Below the pieces are notes generated by a model that saw only the letters and a list, made by a program, of their open reading frames with translations, searched no databases and was not told the DNA's origin. Positions 1 through 6,956 of a DNA stretch of 19,477 nucleotides are shown piece after piece (position 1 is the stretch's first letter; every line of letters starts with the position of its first letter). Source of the stretch: Clostridia bacterium (lineage in GTDB: Bacteria > Aerophobota > Aerophobia > Aerophobales > AE-B3A). Position numbers and translations under genes: made by a program. The stretch is taken from the NCBI GenBank assembly GCA_030610745.1, contig JAUWRC010000013.1, positions 1 to 19,477 on the forward strand, written 5' to 3'.

Positions 1-888
1 TTTAGCTCTTCTGAAATCGAAAAGGACTTCAATTTACCGATTACTGAACAAAACATAGAAAACTCCTACTTTAATCATGACCAACTAATTAAGCTCATCC
101 TCCTTCTGGTATTTATGGCAACTGCTACTATCATAATAAGATATTCCCTTAGTAAATATCGAAAAATTATTTTAATAGCTTCCGTAGCGGCATTGGGATT
201 CTACCTAGGGGGATTCCTATGCCCCCTTACTGCCATACAAAATCTATTCATAAAGTGGCAAACAGGTTACCTGCTTCTATTTCTAACAGTCTTTATCTCG
301 GCTCTTATTGCCGGTAGAGTTTTCTGTGGTTATATCTGTCCTTTTGGAGCCCTACAAGAACTACTGCACTTAAAAAGAATCTCTCTGACAATTCCTCCTG
401 CCTGGAACCGTTATCTTAATAAAGTCAAATATGTTTTCTTAGGATACTTATTAGTAAGAATCATAGCCACCGGTCAGGTTATTCTCCTCGGCTATACACC
501 CTTTAAGGTGTTATTTGCCTGGGGCGGGACTCCCCTATCCATTAGTCTTAGCATAGCTCTTGCTATCCTATCCCTGATAATATATCGTCCTTTCTGTCGT
601 TATCTCTGCCCACTGGGAGCTTTCCTGGCCTTGATTTCCCGCTTGAGCTTCTTTAAAATTAGGTTCAATTCCAATTGTGTTAACTGCCTGCTTTGTCAGA
701 AAGCATGCAAGTCTGGAGCCATAACGGGCAGACCTTCCAGAATAGATTCCTCAGAATGTATTCTCTGCGGTGAGTGTCTGGAAAAATGTCCTAAAAAGGC
801 AATTATTACAGAAAGAATTAGAACCTCGGATTTATCTTGGGCCGTTCTGCCCAATACCAATAGAGAAGAACCCGATAAAGATATTTAA
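1..888 (+). CDS. Membrane 4Fe-4S polyferredoxin, NapH/NosR-like (5' end outside window)
   Basis: The reading frame is open from the first base of the window, so the gene starts upstream; the first internal ATG is at 115. The visible 295 residues contain about five hydrophobic segments and two membrane-associated CxxxCP motifs (FCGYICPFGA near 319-348 and FCRYLCPLGA near 592-621). They end in two classical ferredoxin clusters of the form CxxCxxCxxxC, around 676-711 and 757-790. This is the layout of the NapH/NosR/YccM group, whose members pass electrons across or along the membrane to periplasmic or membrane redox partners. The donor and acceptor cannot be read from the window. The truncated N-terminus may carry an FMN-binding domain, as in NosR, but that is not visible. 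The next gene is an exported small protein about 140 bases downstream. The family call is firm; the specific pathway is unknown. Confidence 0.85.
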   Translation, partial: FSSSEIEKDFNLPITEQNIENSYFNHDQLIKLILLLVFMATATIIIRYSLSKYRKIILIASVAALGFYLGGFLCPLTAIQNLFIKWQTGYLLLFLTVFISALIAGRVFCGYICPFGALQELLHLKRISLTIPPAWNRYLNKVKYVFLGYLLVRIIATGQVILLGYTPFKVLFAWGGTPLSISLSIALAILSLIIYRPFCRYLCPLGAFLALISRLSFFKIRFNSNCVNCLLCQKACKSGAITGRPSRIDSSECILCGECLEKCPKKAIITERIRTSDLSWAVLPNTNREEPDKDI

Positions 889-965
889 ATAGTCTCGCGT
901 CGTTTTGAAATAAATCAACTGCAGAAATTGTATTAGTTATTGAAGAGCAAAAAGAGAACTTACCC

Positions 966-1000
966 CCTCTCCCCCGTGGGGAGAGGATTGAGGTGAGGGG
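966..1000 (+). repeat. GC-rich hairpin repeat in the leader of the exported protein gene
   Basis: A perfect 9-bp stem (CCTCTCCCC, loop CGT, GGGGAGAGG) spans 966-986 and is followed by GAGGTGAGGGG at 990-1000. The CCCTCTCCCC...GGTGAGGGG arrangement resembles a dispersed intergenic repeat found in many environmental bacterial genomes. It lies just before the ribosome-binding site of the next gene, so it could influence that leader. No T-run follows the stem, so it is not a terminator. Confidence 0.5.
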
Positions 1001-1026
1001 AAAAATAACAAAAGGAGGAAAGAAAG

Positions 1027-1533
1027 ATGATTAAGAAGAAGATAATCGCGGTCCTGGTTATCGGTTCCCTTATGAGCGGAATCGCCGCTTGGTATGGAAC
1101 GAGCGTTTATGCTCGGGGAGAAGGAAAGCAAGAACAAAAACCGGAATTGGGCAAAGGATATGGATACACCCAGATGCTCCAGATAAAAGCTGATATCCTG
1201 GAAATAACTGCGGAAGAACTACAAAAAGAACTTAATGCTGGTAAAAACATCCATAACATCATTGAAGAAAAAGACCTCACCTCGGAAGAGTTTGATCAGA
1301 GGATGCTAGCAGCTGTAAGGAAACGTCTAGGGATTATGGTAGAGGCTGGCCTTCTAACCCAGGAGCAACTAGAAACACGAATACAACTCATGCAGCAGCA
1401 CTACGCGGACAGAGAATGCGACGGAGATTGTGATTGTGATGGAAACTCGCATGAAAATAAATTCCAGAATAGAGACAAAACGAATACAGCAACAATGGGC
1501 AAAGGTCTGGGTATGATGAGATTAACTAGATAA
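1027..1533 (+). CDS. Small exported protein, DUF2680/YckD-like, with C-terminal Cys/Asp cluster
   Basis: The ATG has a strong ribosome-binding site (AAAGGAGGA at about 1011-1019). The 168-residue product begins with a lysine-rich n-region and a hydrophobic stretch (residues 6-22). A signal-peptidase-like VYA site follows near residue 29, so export is likely. Residues 48-125 show a helical pattern of the type 'ADILEITAEELQKELNAGK ... EEKDLTSEEF ... LLTQEQLETRI'. This matches the repeated helical motif of DUF2680/YckD-like exported proteins of unknown function. A compact CDGDCDCDG at residues 131-139 could bind metal, which is inference. A perfect terminator follows the stop codon. Family assignment is by pattern only; function is unknown. 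Confidence 0.7.
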   Translation: MIKKKIIAVLVIGSLMSGIAAWYGTSVYARGEGKQEQKPELGKGYGYTQMLQIKADILEITAEELQKELNAGKNIHNIIEEKDLTSEEFDQRMLAAVRKRLGIMVEAGLLTQEQLETRIQLMQQHYADRECDGDCDCDGNSHENKFQNRDKTNTATMGKGLGMMRLTR

Positions 1534-1543
1534 CCCCATGTTC

Positions 1544-1588
1544 TCCTCCGCTTGAGTATCTAATACTCAAGCGGAGGATTCTTTTTTA
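1544..1588 (+). terminator. Strong Rho-independent terminator after the exported-protein gene
   Basis: A perfect 15-bp stem has its left arm at 1544-1558 and its right arm at 1564-1578. The loop is the 5-nt TCTAA, and TTCTTTTTT follows directly. It starts 11 bases after the TAA at 1531-1533. This separates the polyferredoxin/exported-protein unit from everything downstream. Confidence 0.93.
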
Positions 1589-1601
1589 ATTTCCTTCCTT
1601 A

Positions 1602-1775
1602 TTAGACCCCTCTCGCCCTGAGCTCTACAAACTCTTCCTTACTACCACACTGATAGTAGGGATTAGTAGATTTTTCGTATCCTACTGTAGATACAGGTCT
1701 CTTTCCATAATTATGACCAGGATAGATGCGCGTCTCATCAGGGAACTCACCGATTTTACCTCTGTCACTTGACAA
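1602..1775 (-). pseudogene. C-terminal remnant of an MBL-fold (glyoxalase II-like) hydrolase
   Basis: On the minus strand one frame reads ...GEFPDETRIYPGHNYG, then KRPVSTVGYEKSTNPYYQCG and SKEEFVELRARGV, and stops at TTA 1602-1604. The PDETRIYPGHNYG core, with its metal-ligand His in PGH, and the following 'E+.TNP' segment are the C-terminal end of metallo-beta-lactamase-fold hydrolases of the hydroxyacylglutathione hydrolase group. Upstream, the same frame hits a stop at about 1776-1778. No N-terminal HxHxDH motif is present, so only about 57 residues survive. The rest of the gene appears to have been lost and the space filled by palindromic repeats. Its opposite orientation to all neighbours also marks it as a leftover. 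Confidence 0.75.
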
Positions 1776-1827
1776 TCAGCACGCTTTCTCTTAATCTATT
1801 GTTTAGGTAATGATATACAAAAATTTC

Positions 1828-2009
1828 GTAAATACTCAGTGAACCCCGTGTCATTGCGAGGGATGAAATCCCGAAGCAAATGTAGCGGTTTGATTTATCA
1901 AACAATTGTCGGATGAATCCGACCGCTACAAATTGATTGCCACGTCGTCCTGAACTCTTTCAGGACTCCTCGTAATGACGGAAAGGAACGTACTTCACTG
2001 AATACTTAC
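1828..2009. repeat. Nested palindromic element (three layers of inverted repeats)
   Basis: This stretch has no gene and consists of nested inverted repeats. The outermost arms are GTAAATACTCAGTGAA (1828-1843) and TTCACTGAATACTTAC (1994-2009), matching at 14 of 16 positions. Inside them GTCATTGCGAG (1850-1860) faces CTCGTAATGAC (1969-1979), matching at 10 of 11. Each side also carries a small hairpin: GGGAT-gaa-ATCCC at about 1860-1872, and GTCCTGAA-ctct-TTCAGGAC at 1947-1966. The centre, 1881-1930, is a copy of the three-way-junction repeat described separately. It reads as successive insertion of repeats into one another, or as a short non-autonomous mobile element. There is no coding capacity. 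Confidence 0.7.
1881..1930 (-). repeat. Three-way-junction repeat, copy 1 (inverted orientation)
   Basis: Outer arms TGTAGCGGT (1881-1889) and ACCGCTACA (1922-1930) enclose two perfect 7+2+7 hairpins: GTTTGAT-tt-ATCAAAC and GTCGGAT-ga-ATCCGAC, separated by AATT. Relative to the copies at 14633 and 18805 it is reversed. Its first hairpin replaces the GTGCGAT/ATCGCAC pair of the other copies by GTTTGAT/ATCAAAC, changing both sides together. Confidence 0.85.
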
Positions 2010-2012
2010 CCT

Positions 2013-2048
2013 GAGATTGCCACGTCGCTATCGCTCTTCGCAATGACA
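2013..2048. repeat. Dispersed 'GATTGCCACGTCG...CGCAATGAC' hairpin repeat
   Basis: GAGATTGCCACGTCG followed by CTATCGCTCTTCGCAATGAC is a second copy of the family whose halves flank the junction repeat at 1850-1880 and 1935-1979. Both copies carry the ATTGCCACGTCG and AATGAC ends. Similar hairpin repeats are scattered through many bacterial genomes. It sits about 60 bases upstream of the phosphorylase start. Confidence 0.6.
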
Positions 2049-2110
2049 TTAAGTATGAACTATTAAGAGAGGGGATTTTTTTTTCACGATATACGAGATA
2101 AGGAGAAAAG

Positions 2111-2935
2111 ATGACAATGTCATTAAGGGAGAAGATAGAAGAAGCAAGAAAGTTCATTCAAGGTAAAACAAAAGTTAAACCCGGGATAGGCATAATCTTA
2201 GGTACAGGGCTGGGGGCTCTGGCAAAAGAAATAGAGGTTGAGAATATCCTACCTTACCAGGATATTCCTCATTTTGCTACCTCCACTATTCCTGGACACG
2301 AGGGAAATTTAATCCTGGGCAGGCTTATGAATAAGATGGTTGTGGCTATGCAGGGAAGATTTCATTTTTACGAAGGCTATTCTTTGGAGGAAATTACTTT
2401 TCCTGTTCGGGTAATGAAAGAGCTCGGAGTGAACCTTCTCATTGAGTCTAATGCAGCAGGAGGGATGAATCCCAACTTCAAGGCAGGCGACTTAATGATT
2501 ATTACCGATCATATTAATTTAATCGGTACCAGTCCTCTTCTTGGACCAAATGATGAGAAGTTAGGCCCTCGTTTTCCTGATATGTCGGAGCCCTATGACA
2601 AAAAATTAATTGAACTATGCGAAAAAGTAGCTCTAGAAGAAGGTATTAGGATTCATCGAGGGGTTTATGTAGGAGTGACAGGGCCTAATCTTGAAACCCC
2701 GGCCGAATATAGATTCCTAAATTTAATTGGGGCAGATGCGGTGGGTATGTCTACTGTTTCTGAAGTCATTGCAGCCAAACACAGTGGCTTGAAAGTGTTG
2801 GGTATTAGCTGTATTACTGATGAATGCATACCGGATAGACTGGAGCCGGTAGACATTCATAAGATTCTCAGAATAGCTAAGCTCTCGGAGCCTAAAATGA
2901 CCAGGCTGCTGAAAAAGATATTGGAAGAGATTTAA
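2111..2935 (+). CDS. Purine nucleoside phosphorylase (trimeric PNP/MTAP family)
   Basis: This enzyme splits purine nucleosides with phosphate to give the free base and (deoxy)ribose 1-phosphate, in the cytosol. The 274-residue product has the whole family pattern: GTGLG (31-35) and PGHEG (61-65) for phosphate, QGRFHFYEGY (81-90), SNAAGG (113-118), GPNLET with Glu195, and the sugar-binding GMST (212-215). At the base-specificity position the sequence is ISCITDEC, with Asp237 where mammalian and many bacterial 6-oxopurine enzymes have Asn (human N243). That suggests use of 6-aminopurine nucleosides. The start is set by AAGGAG about 6 bases upstream. The TAA directly abuts the ATG of ileS, so the two are probably co-translated. 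Length is normal for the family. Confidence 0.93.
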   Translation: MTMSLREKIEEARKFIQGKTKVKPGIGIILGTGLGALAKEIEVENILPYQDIPHFATSTIPGHEGNLILGRLMNKMVVAMQGRFHFYEGYSLEEITFPVRVMKELGVNLLIESNAAGGMNPNFKAGDLMIITDHINLIGTSPLLGPNDEKLGPRFPDMSEPYDKKLIELCEKVALEEGIRIHRGVYVGVTGPNLETPAEYRFLNLIGADAVGMSTVSEVIAAKHSGLKVLGISCITDECIPDRLEPVDIHKILRIAKLSEPKMTRLLKKILEEI

Positions 2936-5698
2936 ATGGACTACACTCGGACTCTTAACCTTCCTAAGACAACTTTCCCCATGCGAGCACATCTTCCCCA
3001 GAAAGAAAAGGACATTTTAAGGTTCTGGGAAGAAAAAAAGATATATCATGCTATAAGAGAAAAAAGAAAAGGCAGCCCTAAGTTTATTCTTCATGATGGT
3101 CCTCCTTATGCTAATGGGGACATACATCTTGGACAGGCTCTCAATAAGATACTCAAAGATATAGTAGTTAAATATAAGACCATGCAGGGTTTTGACGTTC
3201 CTTTCGTACCTGGCTGGGACTGTCACGGACTTCCTATAGAATACCAATTGCTCAAAAAGTTAGGAGTAGAGAAAGGTGAAATCTCTCAGTCGGATTTTAG
3301 AAAAAAAGCAAAAGAGTATGCTCTGAAATTTGTCCACAGACAAAAGAAAGAGTTTAAAAGATTGGGAGTATTTGCCAGGTGGGAAAATCCCTATCTTACT
3401 ATGGACCCTTCCTATGAAGCTGAGGTGATAAGAGTATTCGGCAGGCTTGCTCAAGAAGGATATATCTACAAAGGTTTAAAGCCTGTTCATTGGTGCTTTA
3501 ACTGTCAGACAGCACTGGCAGAGGCAGAAATAGAGTATAAGGAAAAGGAATCTCCCTCTATCTATGTAAAATTTCCACTGGAGAATAAGCTGCCTATTTC
3601 GCTTCCCCACCTACCTATCTATTTTTTAATCTGGACAACGACTCCCTGGACTCTACCAGCAAATCTAGGGATAGCTCTTCATCCTGATTTCTCTTACTGT
3701 TTTATTAAAGTGAATAAAGAGATTTTGGTAGTAGCTGAAGATTTATTAGATGAAGTTGCCAAAGCCACAAAGATAGAAAAAATAGAAATATTATCCAGGG
3801 TAAAGGGGAAAGAATTAGCCGGGGTTAAATATACTCATCCCTTTGTCAAAAGGAGCTCAAAAATCCTCTTGGCCGATTTTGTAACTACAGAGGAAGGGAC
3901 CGGATGTGTACATATTGCTCCCGGACATGGTGAAGAGGATTATCTTCTCGGTCTCAAGCATAATCTTCCTATTTTTTCGCCAGTCAATGACGAAGGAAGA
4001 TTTACCCTTGAGGCAGGGGAGTTTAAAGGAAAGAGCGTTTTTGAAGCCAATCCTCTTATTGTGGACAGGCTCCAGCAGGGAGGCTTTCTATTACATCATG
4101 GTAAAATTTCCCATTCTTATCCTCACTGTTGGAGATGCAGGTCACCTTTGATTTTTCGTGCCACGCCCCAGTGGTTTTTAAAAGTAGATAAACATGCTTT
4201 AAGAGATAAGGCTATAAAAGCTGTCCTTGAAAATGTCAAATGGTTTCCTCCTCAAAGCAAAATGAGAATTAAAAGCATGCTTGAAGAACGTCCAGATTGG
4301 TGTCTTTCCCGACAGAGATACTGGGGAGTAGGAATTCCTATAGTCTATTGCCAGACCTGCGGCGAGGTAATAACGAGTGAGGATGTTGTGGAGAAGATTC
4401 TTAATTTGACAGCTAAATGCGGTTCTAATGCCTGGTTTGAGAAAGAAGTAGAAGAAATACTTCCCTCCGGATTTCGCTGTCCTAAATGCGGAGAAAACAA
4501 ATTCAAAAAAGAGAAGGATATTTTAGACGTCTGGTTTGAATCTGGAGTATCTCATCAGGCAGTGGTAGTTCAAGAAGAATCCTTAGACTATCCATCTGAT
4601 CTTTATCTTGAAGGCTCGGACCAGCATCGAGGCTGGTTTCAGGTTTCTCTTCTTACCTCTATGGCTTTTAGAAAAAATGCACCTTTTCGAGGAGTCATTA
4701 CTCATGGATTCGTTGTTGATTCCAAAGGTAAAAAGATGTCTAAATCCATGGGCAATGTGGTAGACCCTCAAGAGATTGTAGAAAAAAGAGGAGCTGATAT
4801 TTTAAGACTCTGGATTGGCTTACAAGACTATACCCAAGATGTTAGGGTTTCTGAGAAAATTTTAAATTATACTGTAGAGGTGTATAGAAGGCTCAGGAAT
4901 ACCTACAGGTTTCTTTTGGGGAATCTATATAGTTTTAATCCTTCCAGGGATTGTCTGGGTGTTGAGGAGATGGGAGAGGTAGACAGGTGGATTCTCTCTC
5001 GATTCCAGTCTATCATAGAGACAGTTACAAGAAGCTTTGAAGAATTCAAATTCTATGAAGCTGTTCATCTACTTCATAATTTTGCTACTAATGAGCTGAG
5101 TTCTTTCTATTTTGACATCTTAAAGGACAGGCTTTATACATTTTCTCGTACCTCTCAGGGAAGGAGATCTGCCCAGACTGCTTTGTGGTATTTGTTATTG
5201 GGTTTAACCAGACTAATGGTGCCCATTCTCTCCTTTACCTCAGAGGAGGTGTGGAGGTATATCAAAGACCAGGAGTCAGGAGCCGAAAATGAGGAACCAG
5301 TATTTAGTGTCTTTTTATCTTCCTGGCCAAAAGTAGATGAGAAATTCATAGATAAAGATTTAGAGGAAAAATGGAAAAAGCTCCTGGAAGTTAGGGCTAA
5401 AGTATTAAAAGAGTTAGAAAAGAAAAGAGAGGCTAAGGAAATCACCTCCTCTCTAGAAGCTAAAGTCATTATCAATGCTCCTTCTTCTCTTTTTTCTCTT
5501 TTAAAGGATTTAAACCATCAGTTGAAGGAAGTTTTTATAGTTTCCGGAATTGAGCTAAAAGAAGGAAAGAACCTGGAGATTAAGATAGAAAGAGCAGAAG
5601 GAGAAAAATGTGAACGTTGTTGGAATTACAGCTCTCACGTGGGAGAAAACAAGGAACATCCTACCTTATGCGAAAGATGCTGGGAAGTTGTTGAATAA
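2936..5698 (+). CDS. ileS: Isoleucyl-tRNA synthetase, bacterial type
   Basis: Class I aminoacyl-tRNA synthetase that charges tRNA-Ile and edits misactivated valine. At 920 residues it has the usual length for bacterial IleS. Visible elements in order are: the HIGH-type motif HLGQ at 64-67 within PPYANGDIHLGQALN; the CP1 editing domain with WTTTPWTLPAN and GTGCVHIAPGHGEEDY; an internal CxxC pair (CQTCGE and CPKCGE); KMSKS at 600-604; the anticodon-binding helical domain; and a C-terminal zinc finger with CERCW twice (near 5608 and 5671). The ATG begins on the base after the phosphorylase TAA, and its ribosome-binding site would lie inside that gene (GGAAGAGA). No terminator is evident after the stop; the accessory island begins there. 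Confidence 0.98.
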   Translation: MDYTRTLNLPKTTFPMRAHLPQKEKDILRFWEEKKIYHAIREKRKGSPKFILHDGPPYANGDIHLGQALNKILKDIVVKYKTMQGFDVPFVPGWDCHGLPIEYQLLKKLGVEKGEISQSDFRKKAKEYALKFVHRQKKEFKRLGVFARWENPYLTMDPSYEAEVIRVFGRLAQEGYIYKGLKPVHWCFNCQTALAEAEIEYKEKESPSIYVKFPLENKLPISLPHLPIYFLIWTTTPWTLPANLGIALHPDFSYCFIKVNKEILVVAEDLLDEVAKATKIEKIEILSRVKGKELAGVKYTHPFVKRSSKILLADFVTTEEGTGCVHIAPGHGEEDYLLGLKHNLPIFSPVNDEGRFTLEAGEFKGKSVFEANPLIVDRLQQGGFLLHHGKISHSYPHCWRCRSPLIFRATPQWFLKVDKHALRDKAIKAVLENVKWFPPQSKMRIKSMLEERPDWCLSRQRYWGVGIPIVYCQTCGEVITSEDVVEKILNLTAKCGSNAWFEKEVEEILPSGFRCPKCGENKFKKEKDILDVWFESGVSHQAVVVQEESLDYPSDLYLEGSDQHRGWFQVSLLTSMAFRKNAPFRGVITHGFVVDSKGKKMSKSMGNVVDPQEIVEKRGADILRLWIGLQDYTQDVRVSEKILNYTVEVYRRLRNTYRFLLGNLYSFNPSRDCLGVEEMGEVDRWILSRFQSIIETVTRSFEEFKFYEAVHLLHNFATNELSSFYFDILKDRLYTFSRTSQGRRSAQTALWYLLLGLTRLMVPILSFTSEEVWRYIKDQESGAENEEPVFSVFLSSWPKVDEKFIDKDLEEKWKKLLEVRAKVLKELEKKREAKEITSSLEAKVIINAPSSLFSLLKDLNHQLKEVFIVSGIELKEGKNLEIKIERAEGEKCERCWNYSSHVGENKEHPTLCERCWEVVE

Positions 5699-5983
5699 TC
5701 CAAAGAAATTACGAATACAGAGTGGTTTCGAGGAATAAGTGGATAGCTATAACCTGCCATCCCTTTTTTGGAAAATGATTCATCTATAAGGAATATATCC
5801 GAAGTACTTCGGATATAATACCACAATGGAAGAATAACCGAATAAGTTCAGATATAAACGATTTAAGCAAAATGTCGCTTCGCTTCATTTTACTTAACGG
5901 GACTCGGGCTTCGCCCGAAGCTAGGCTTATGCACGTCCAAAGGATAAAAGAGAAAGACAGTTATCTCGCTAAAGGTGAACGGC
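5699..5983 (+). other. Palindrome-rich leader between ileS and the nuclease gene
   Basis: No gene is visible here. The stretch contains a perfect 24-bp palindrome at 5794-5817, centred on GAAGTACTTC. It also has TTCAGATATAAACG at 5847-5860. A 12-bp hairpin with one mismatch has arms TTAAGCAAAATG (5863-5874) and CATTTTACTTAA (5886-5897), and a second hairpin TCGGGC-ttc-GCCCGA lies at 5904-5918. Several blocks recur in the leader at 6707-6956: TTGGAA...ATTCA..ATAAGGA, GGAATATAT, TTCAGATATA and TTAAGCAAAATGTC. The two leaders therefore share an origin. They could be recombination, regulatory or insertion-scar sequences. Confidence 0.6.
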
Positions 5984-6706
5984 ATGCCAGAATTTGAACA
6001 TAATTTAACAAAAACAGAAGTAACTTGGGGATTGATATCCGTGGCACGGATTAGAGAATATTTTCCTGGCCCAAGTGAAAAAATTATCGTTTATGACGAC
6101 GAAGGAAGAAAATACGTCACAAAGATGCACTCTTCTGCTGCTCGTATTGACGGTTTAACAGATTGGTATAACAATCACTCTACAGTAGAAATTGGAGATA
6201 GTGTTGTAATTGCGATTAATCCAGATAAAAGTATTAAGTTATCTCTCAAGAAAGAAACGGAGATTTATACGGAAGAGAAACGTGAAGAAGAACTATCTGC
6301 GATTGAGATCGTTCCAAGTATGGAACGACTACTTGAAGATTTTCTAGAGAAAAATCTATTATATATCGAGAAGGGTTTAAAATTATACCATGACGAGAAT
6401 AATATCCCGGGAAGACAATACCCCACAGATGTAGGTACTATCGATTTGTTATGTGTCGATAATGACAAAAACTTTGTTGTCATAGAAATTAAAAAAGAGA
6501 AAGGAAGCGACAAGACCATCGGTCAGATAACAAGATATATGGGTTGGGTTAAAGAAAATCTCGCTAACAACAAGGAAGTTCGAGGCATTATTGTTGTCCA
6601 TGAAATTGATGAAAGACTGGAATATTCCGCATCTGTGCTAAGCAAAGTAGAAGTTAAATATTATAAAATTGATTTGAAGTTTGTTCCGAAGGAAGAATTA
6701 TTATAG
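5984..6706 (+). CDS. Endonuclease of the NucS/DUF91 PD-(D/E)XK type with N-terminal DNA-binding-like domain
   Basis: ATG 5984 is preferred over GTG 5975 because AAAGG at 5971-5975 lies 8 bases before it. The product has 240 residues. The C-terminal half shows the RecB/NucS nuclease core: GRQYPTDVGTIDLL with Asp154, VVIEIKKEKG with Glu168 and Lys170, then GQITRYMGW with Gln181 (D...ExK...QxxxY). EndoMS/NucS and DUF91 proteins cut DNA, some at mismatches and others in restriction-like contexts. Residues 13-82 (REYFPG, VYDDEG, TDWYNN, IGDSVVIAI) resemble a small beta-barrel or B3-type recognition module, which is inference. It is the first gene of the accessory island. A specific mismatch-repair role is not supported, because the N-terminal half does not look like that of archaeal NucS. 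Confidence 0.75.
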   Translation: MPEFEHNLTKTEVTWGLISVARIREYFPGPSEKIIVYDDEGRKYVTKMHSSAARIDGLTDWYNNHSTVEIGDSVVIAINPDKSIKLSLKKETEIYTEEKREEELSAIEIVPSMERLLEDFLEKNLLYIEKGLKLYHDENNIPGRQYPTDVGTIDLLCVDNDKNFVVIEIKKEKGSDKTIGQITRYMGWVKENLANNKEVRGIIVVHEIDERLEYSASVLSKVEVKYYKIDLKFVPKEELL

Positions 6707-6956
6707 AACCGATATTTGGCAGACCACTTGGAAGAAATTCAACCATAAGGATAGATAAAAATAATATGACATGCGTATGCCAATAGGTAAGGAATATATG
6801 GAATTGTGCCTTTTGCTCACGACACTTCGGGGCATATAACAGAATATATCTGGTTCGGGCTACGCCCTCACCCAAATTCCTCGCTGCGCTCGGAACTTCA
6901 GATATACTCGAAACGTTAAGCAAAATGTCTTAGGCATTTTGCATAGGAGACCGTAT
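6707..6956 (+). other. Leader related to the one before the nuclease gene, with attC-like imperfect palindrome
   Basis: No gene is visible. GAATATATCTG (6842-6852) pairs with CAGATATACTC (6899-6909) at 10 of 11 positions. Between them lie smaller hairpins, including GGGC-tac-GCCC. The outer right flank carries GTTAAGC at 6915-6921, which fits the GTTRRRY core of integron attC sites. The left flank has AAC at 6838-6840 but not a full RYYYAAC box. A perfect 8-bp hairpin follows, GCAAAATG-tcttagg-CATTTTGC (6920-6942). Homology to the 5699-5983 leader is clear by eye. An attC identity is only suggestive. Confidence 0.55.

Noticed and set aside
905..936. Sigma-70 promoter TTGAAA...TATTAG before the exported-protein gene
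   Set aside because: The spacer is about 20 bases, too long to be convincing.
1828..2050. CRISPR array
   Set aside because: The repeats are inverted and nested, not direct and regularly spaced, and there are no spacers of even size.
4583..4771. Minus-strand open frames within ileS and other genes
   Set aside because: They have no ribosome-binding sites or recognisable products and lie opposite well-conserved coding sequence.
5984..6706. Calling the nuclease a mismatch-repair NucS (EndoMS)
   Set aside because: The catalytic core fits, but the N-terminal half differs from NucS and the setting is accessory, not repair.
6838..6921. A genuine integron attC site
   Set aside because: Only the GTTRRRY side fits; the RYYYAAC box is imperfect, spacing is off on the left, and no integrase is in the window. 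Kept as a finding, not called as a feature.
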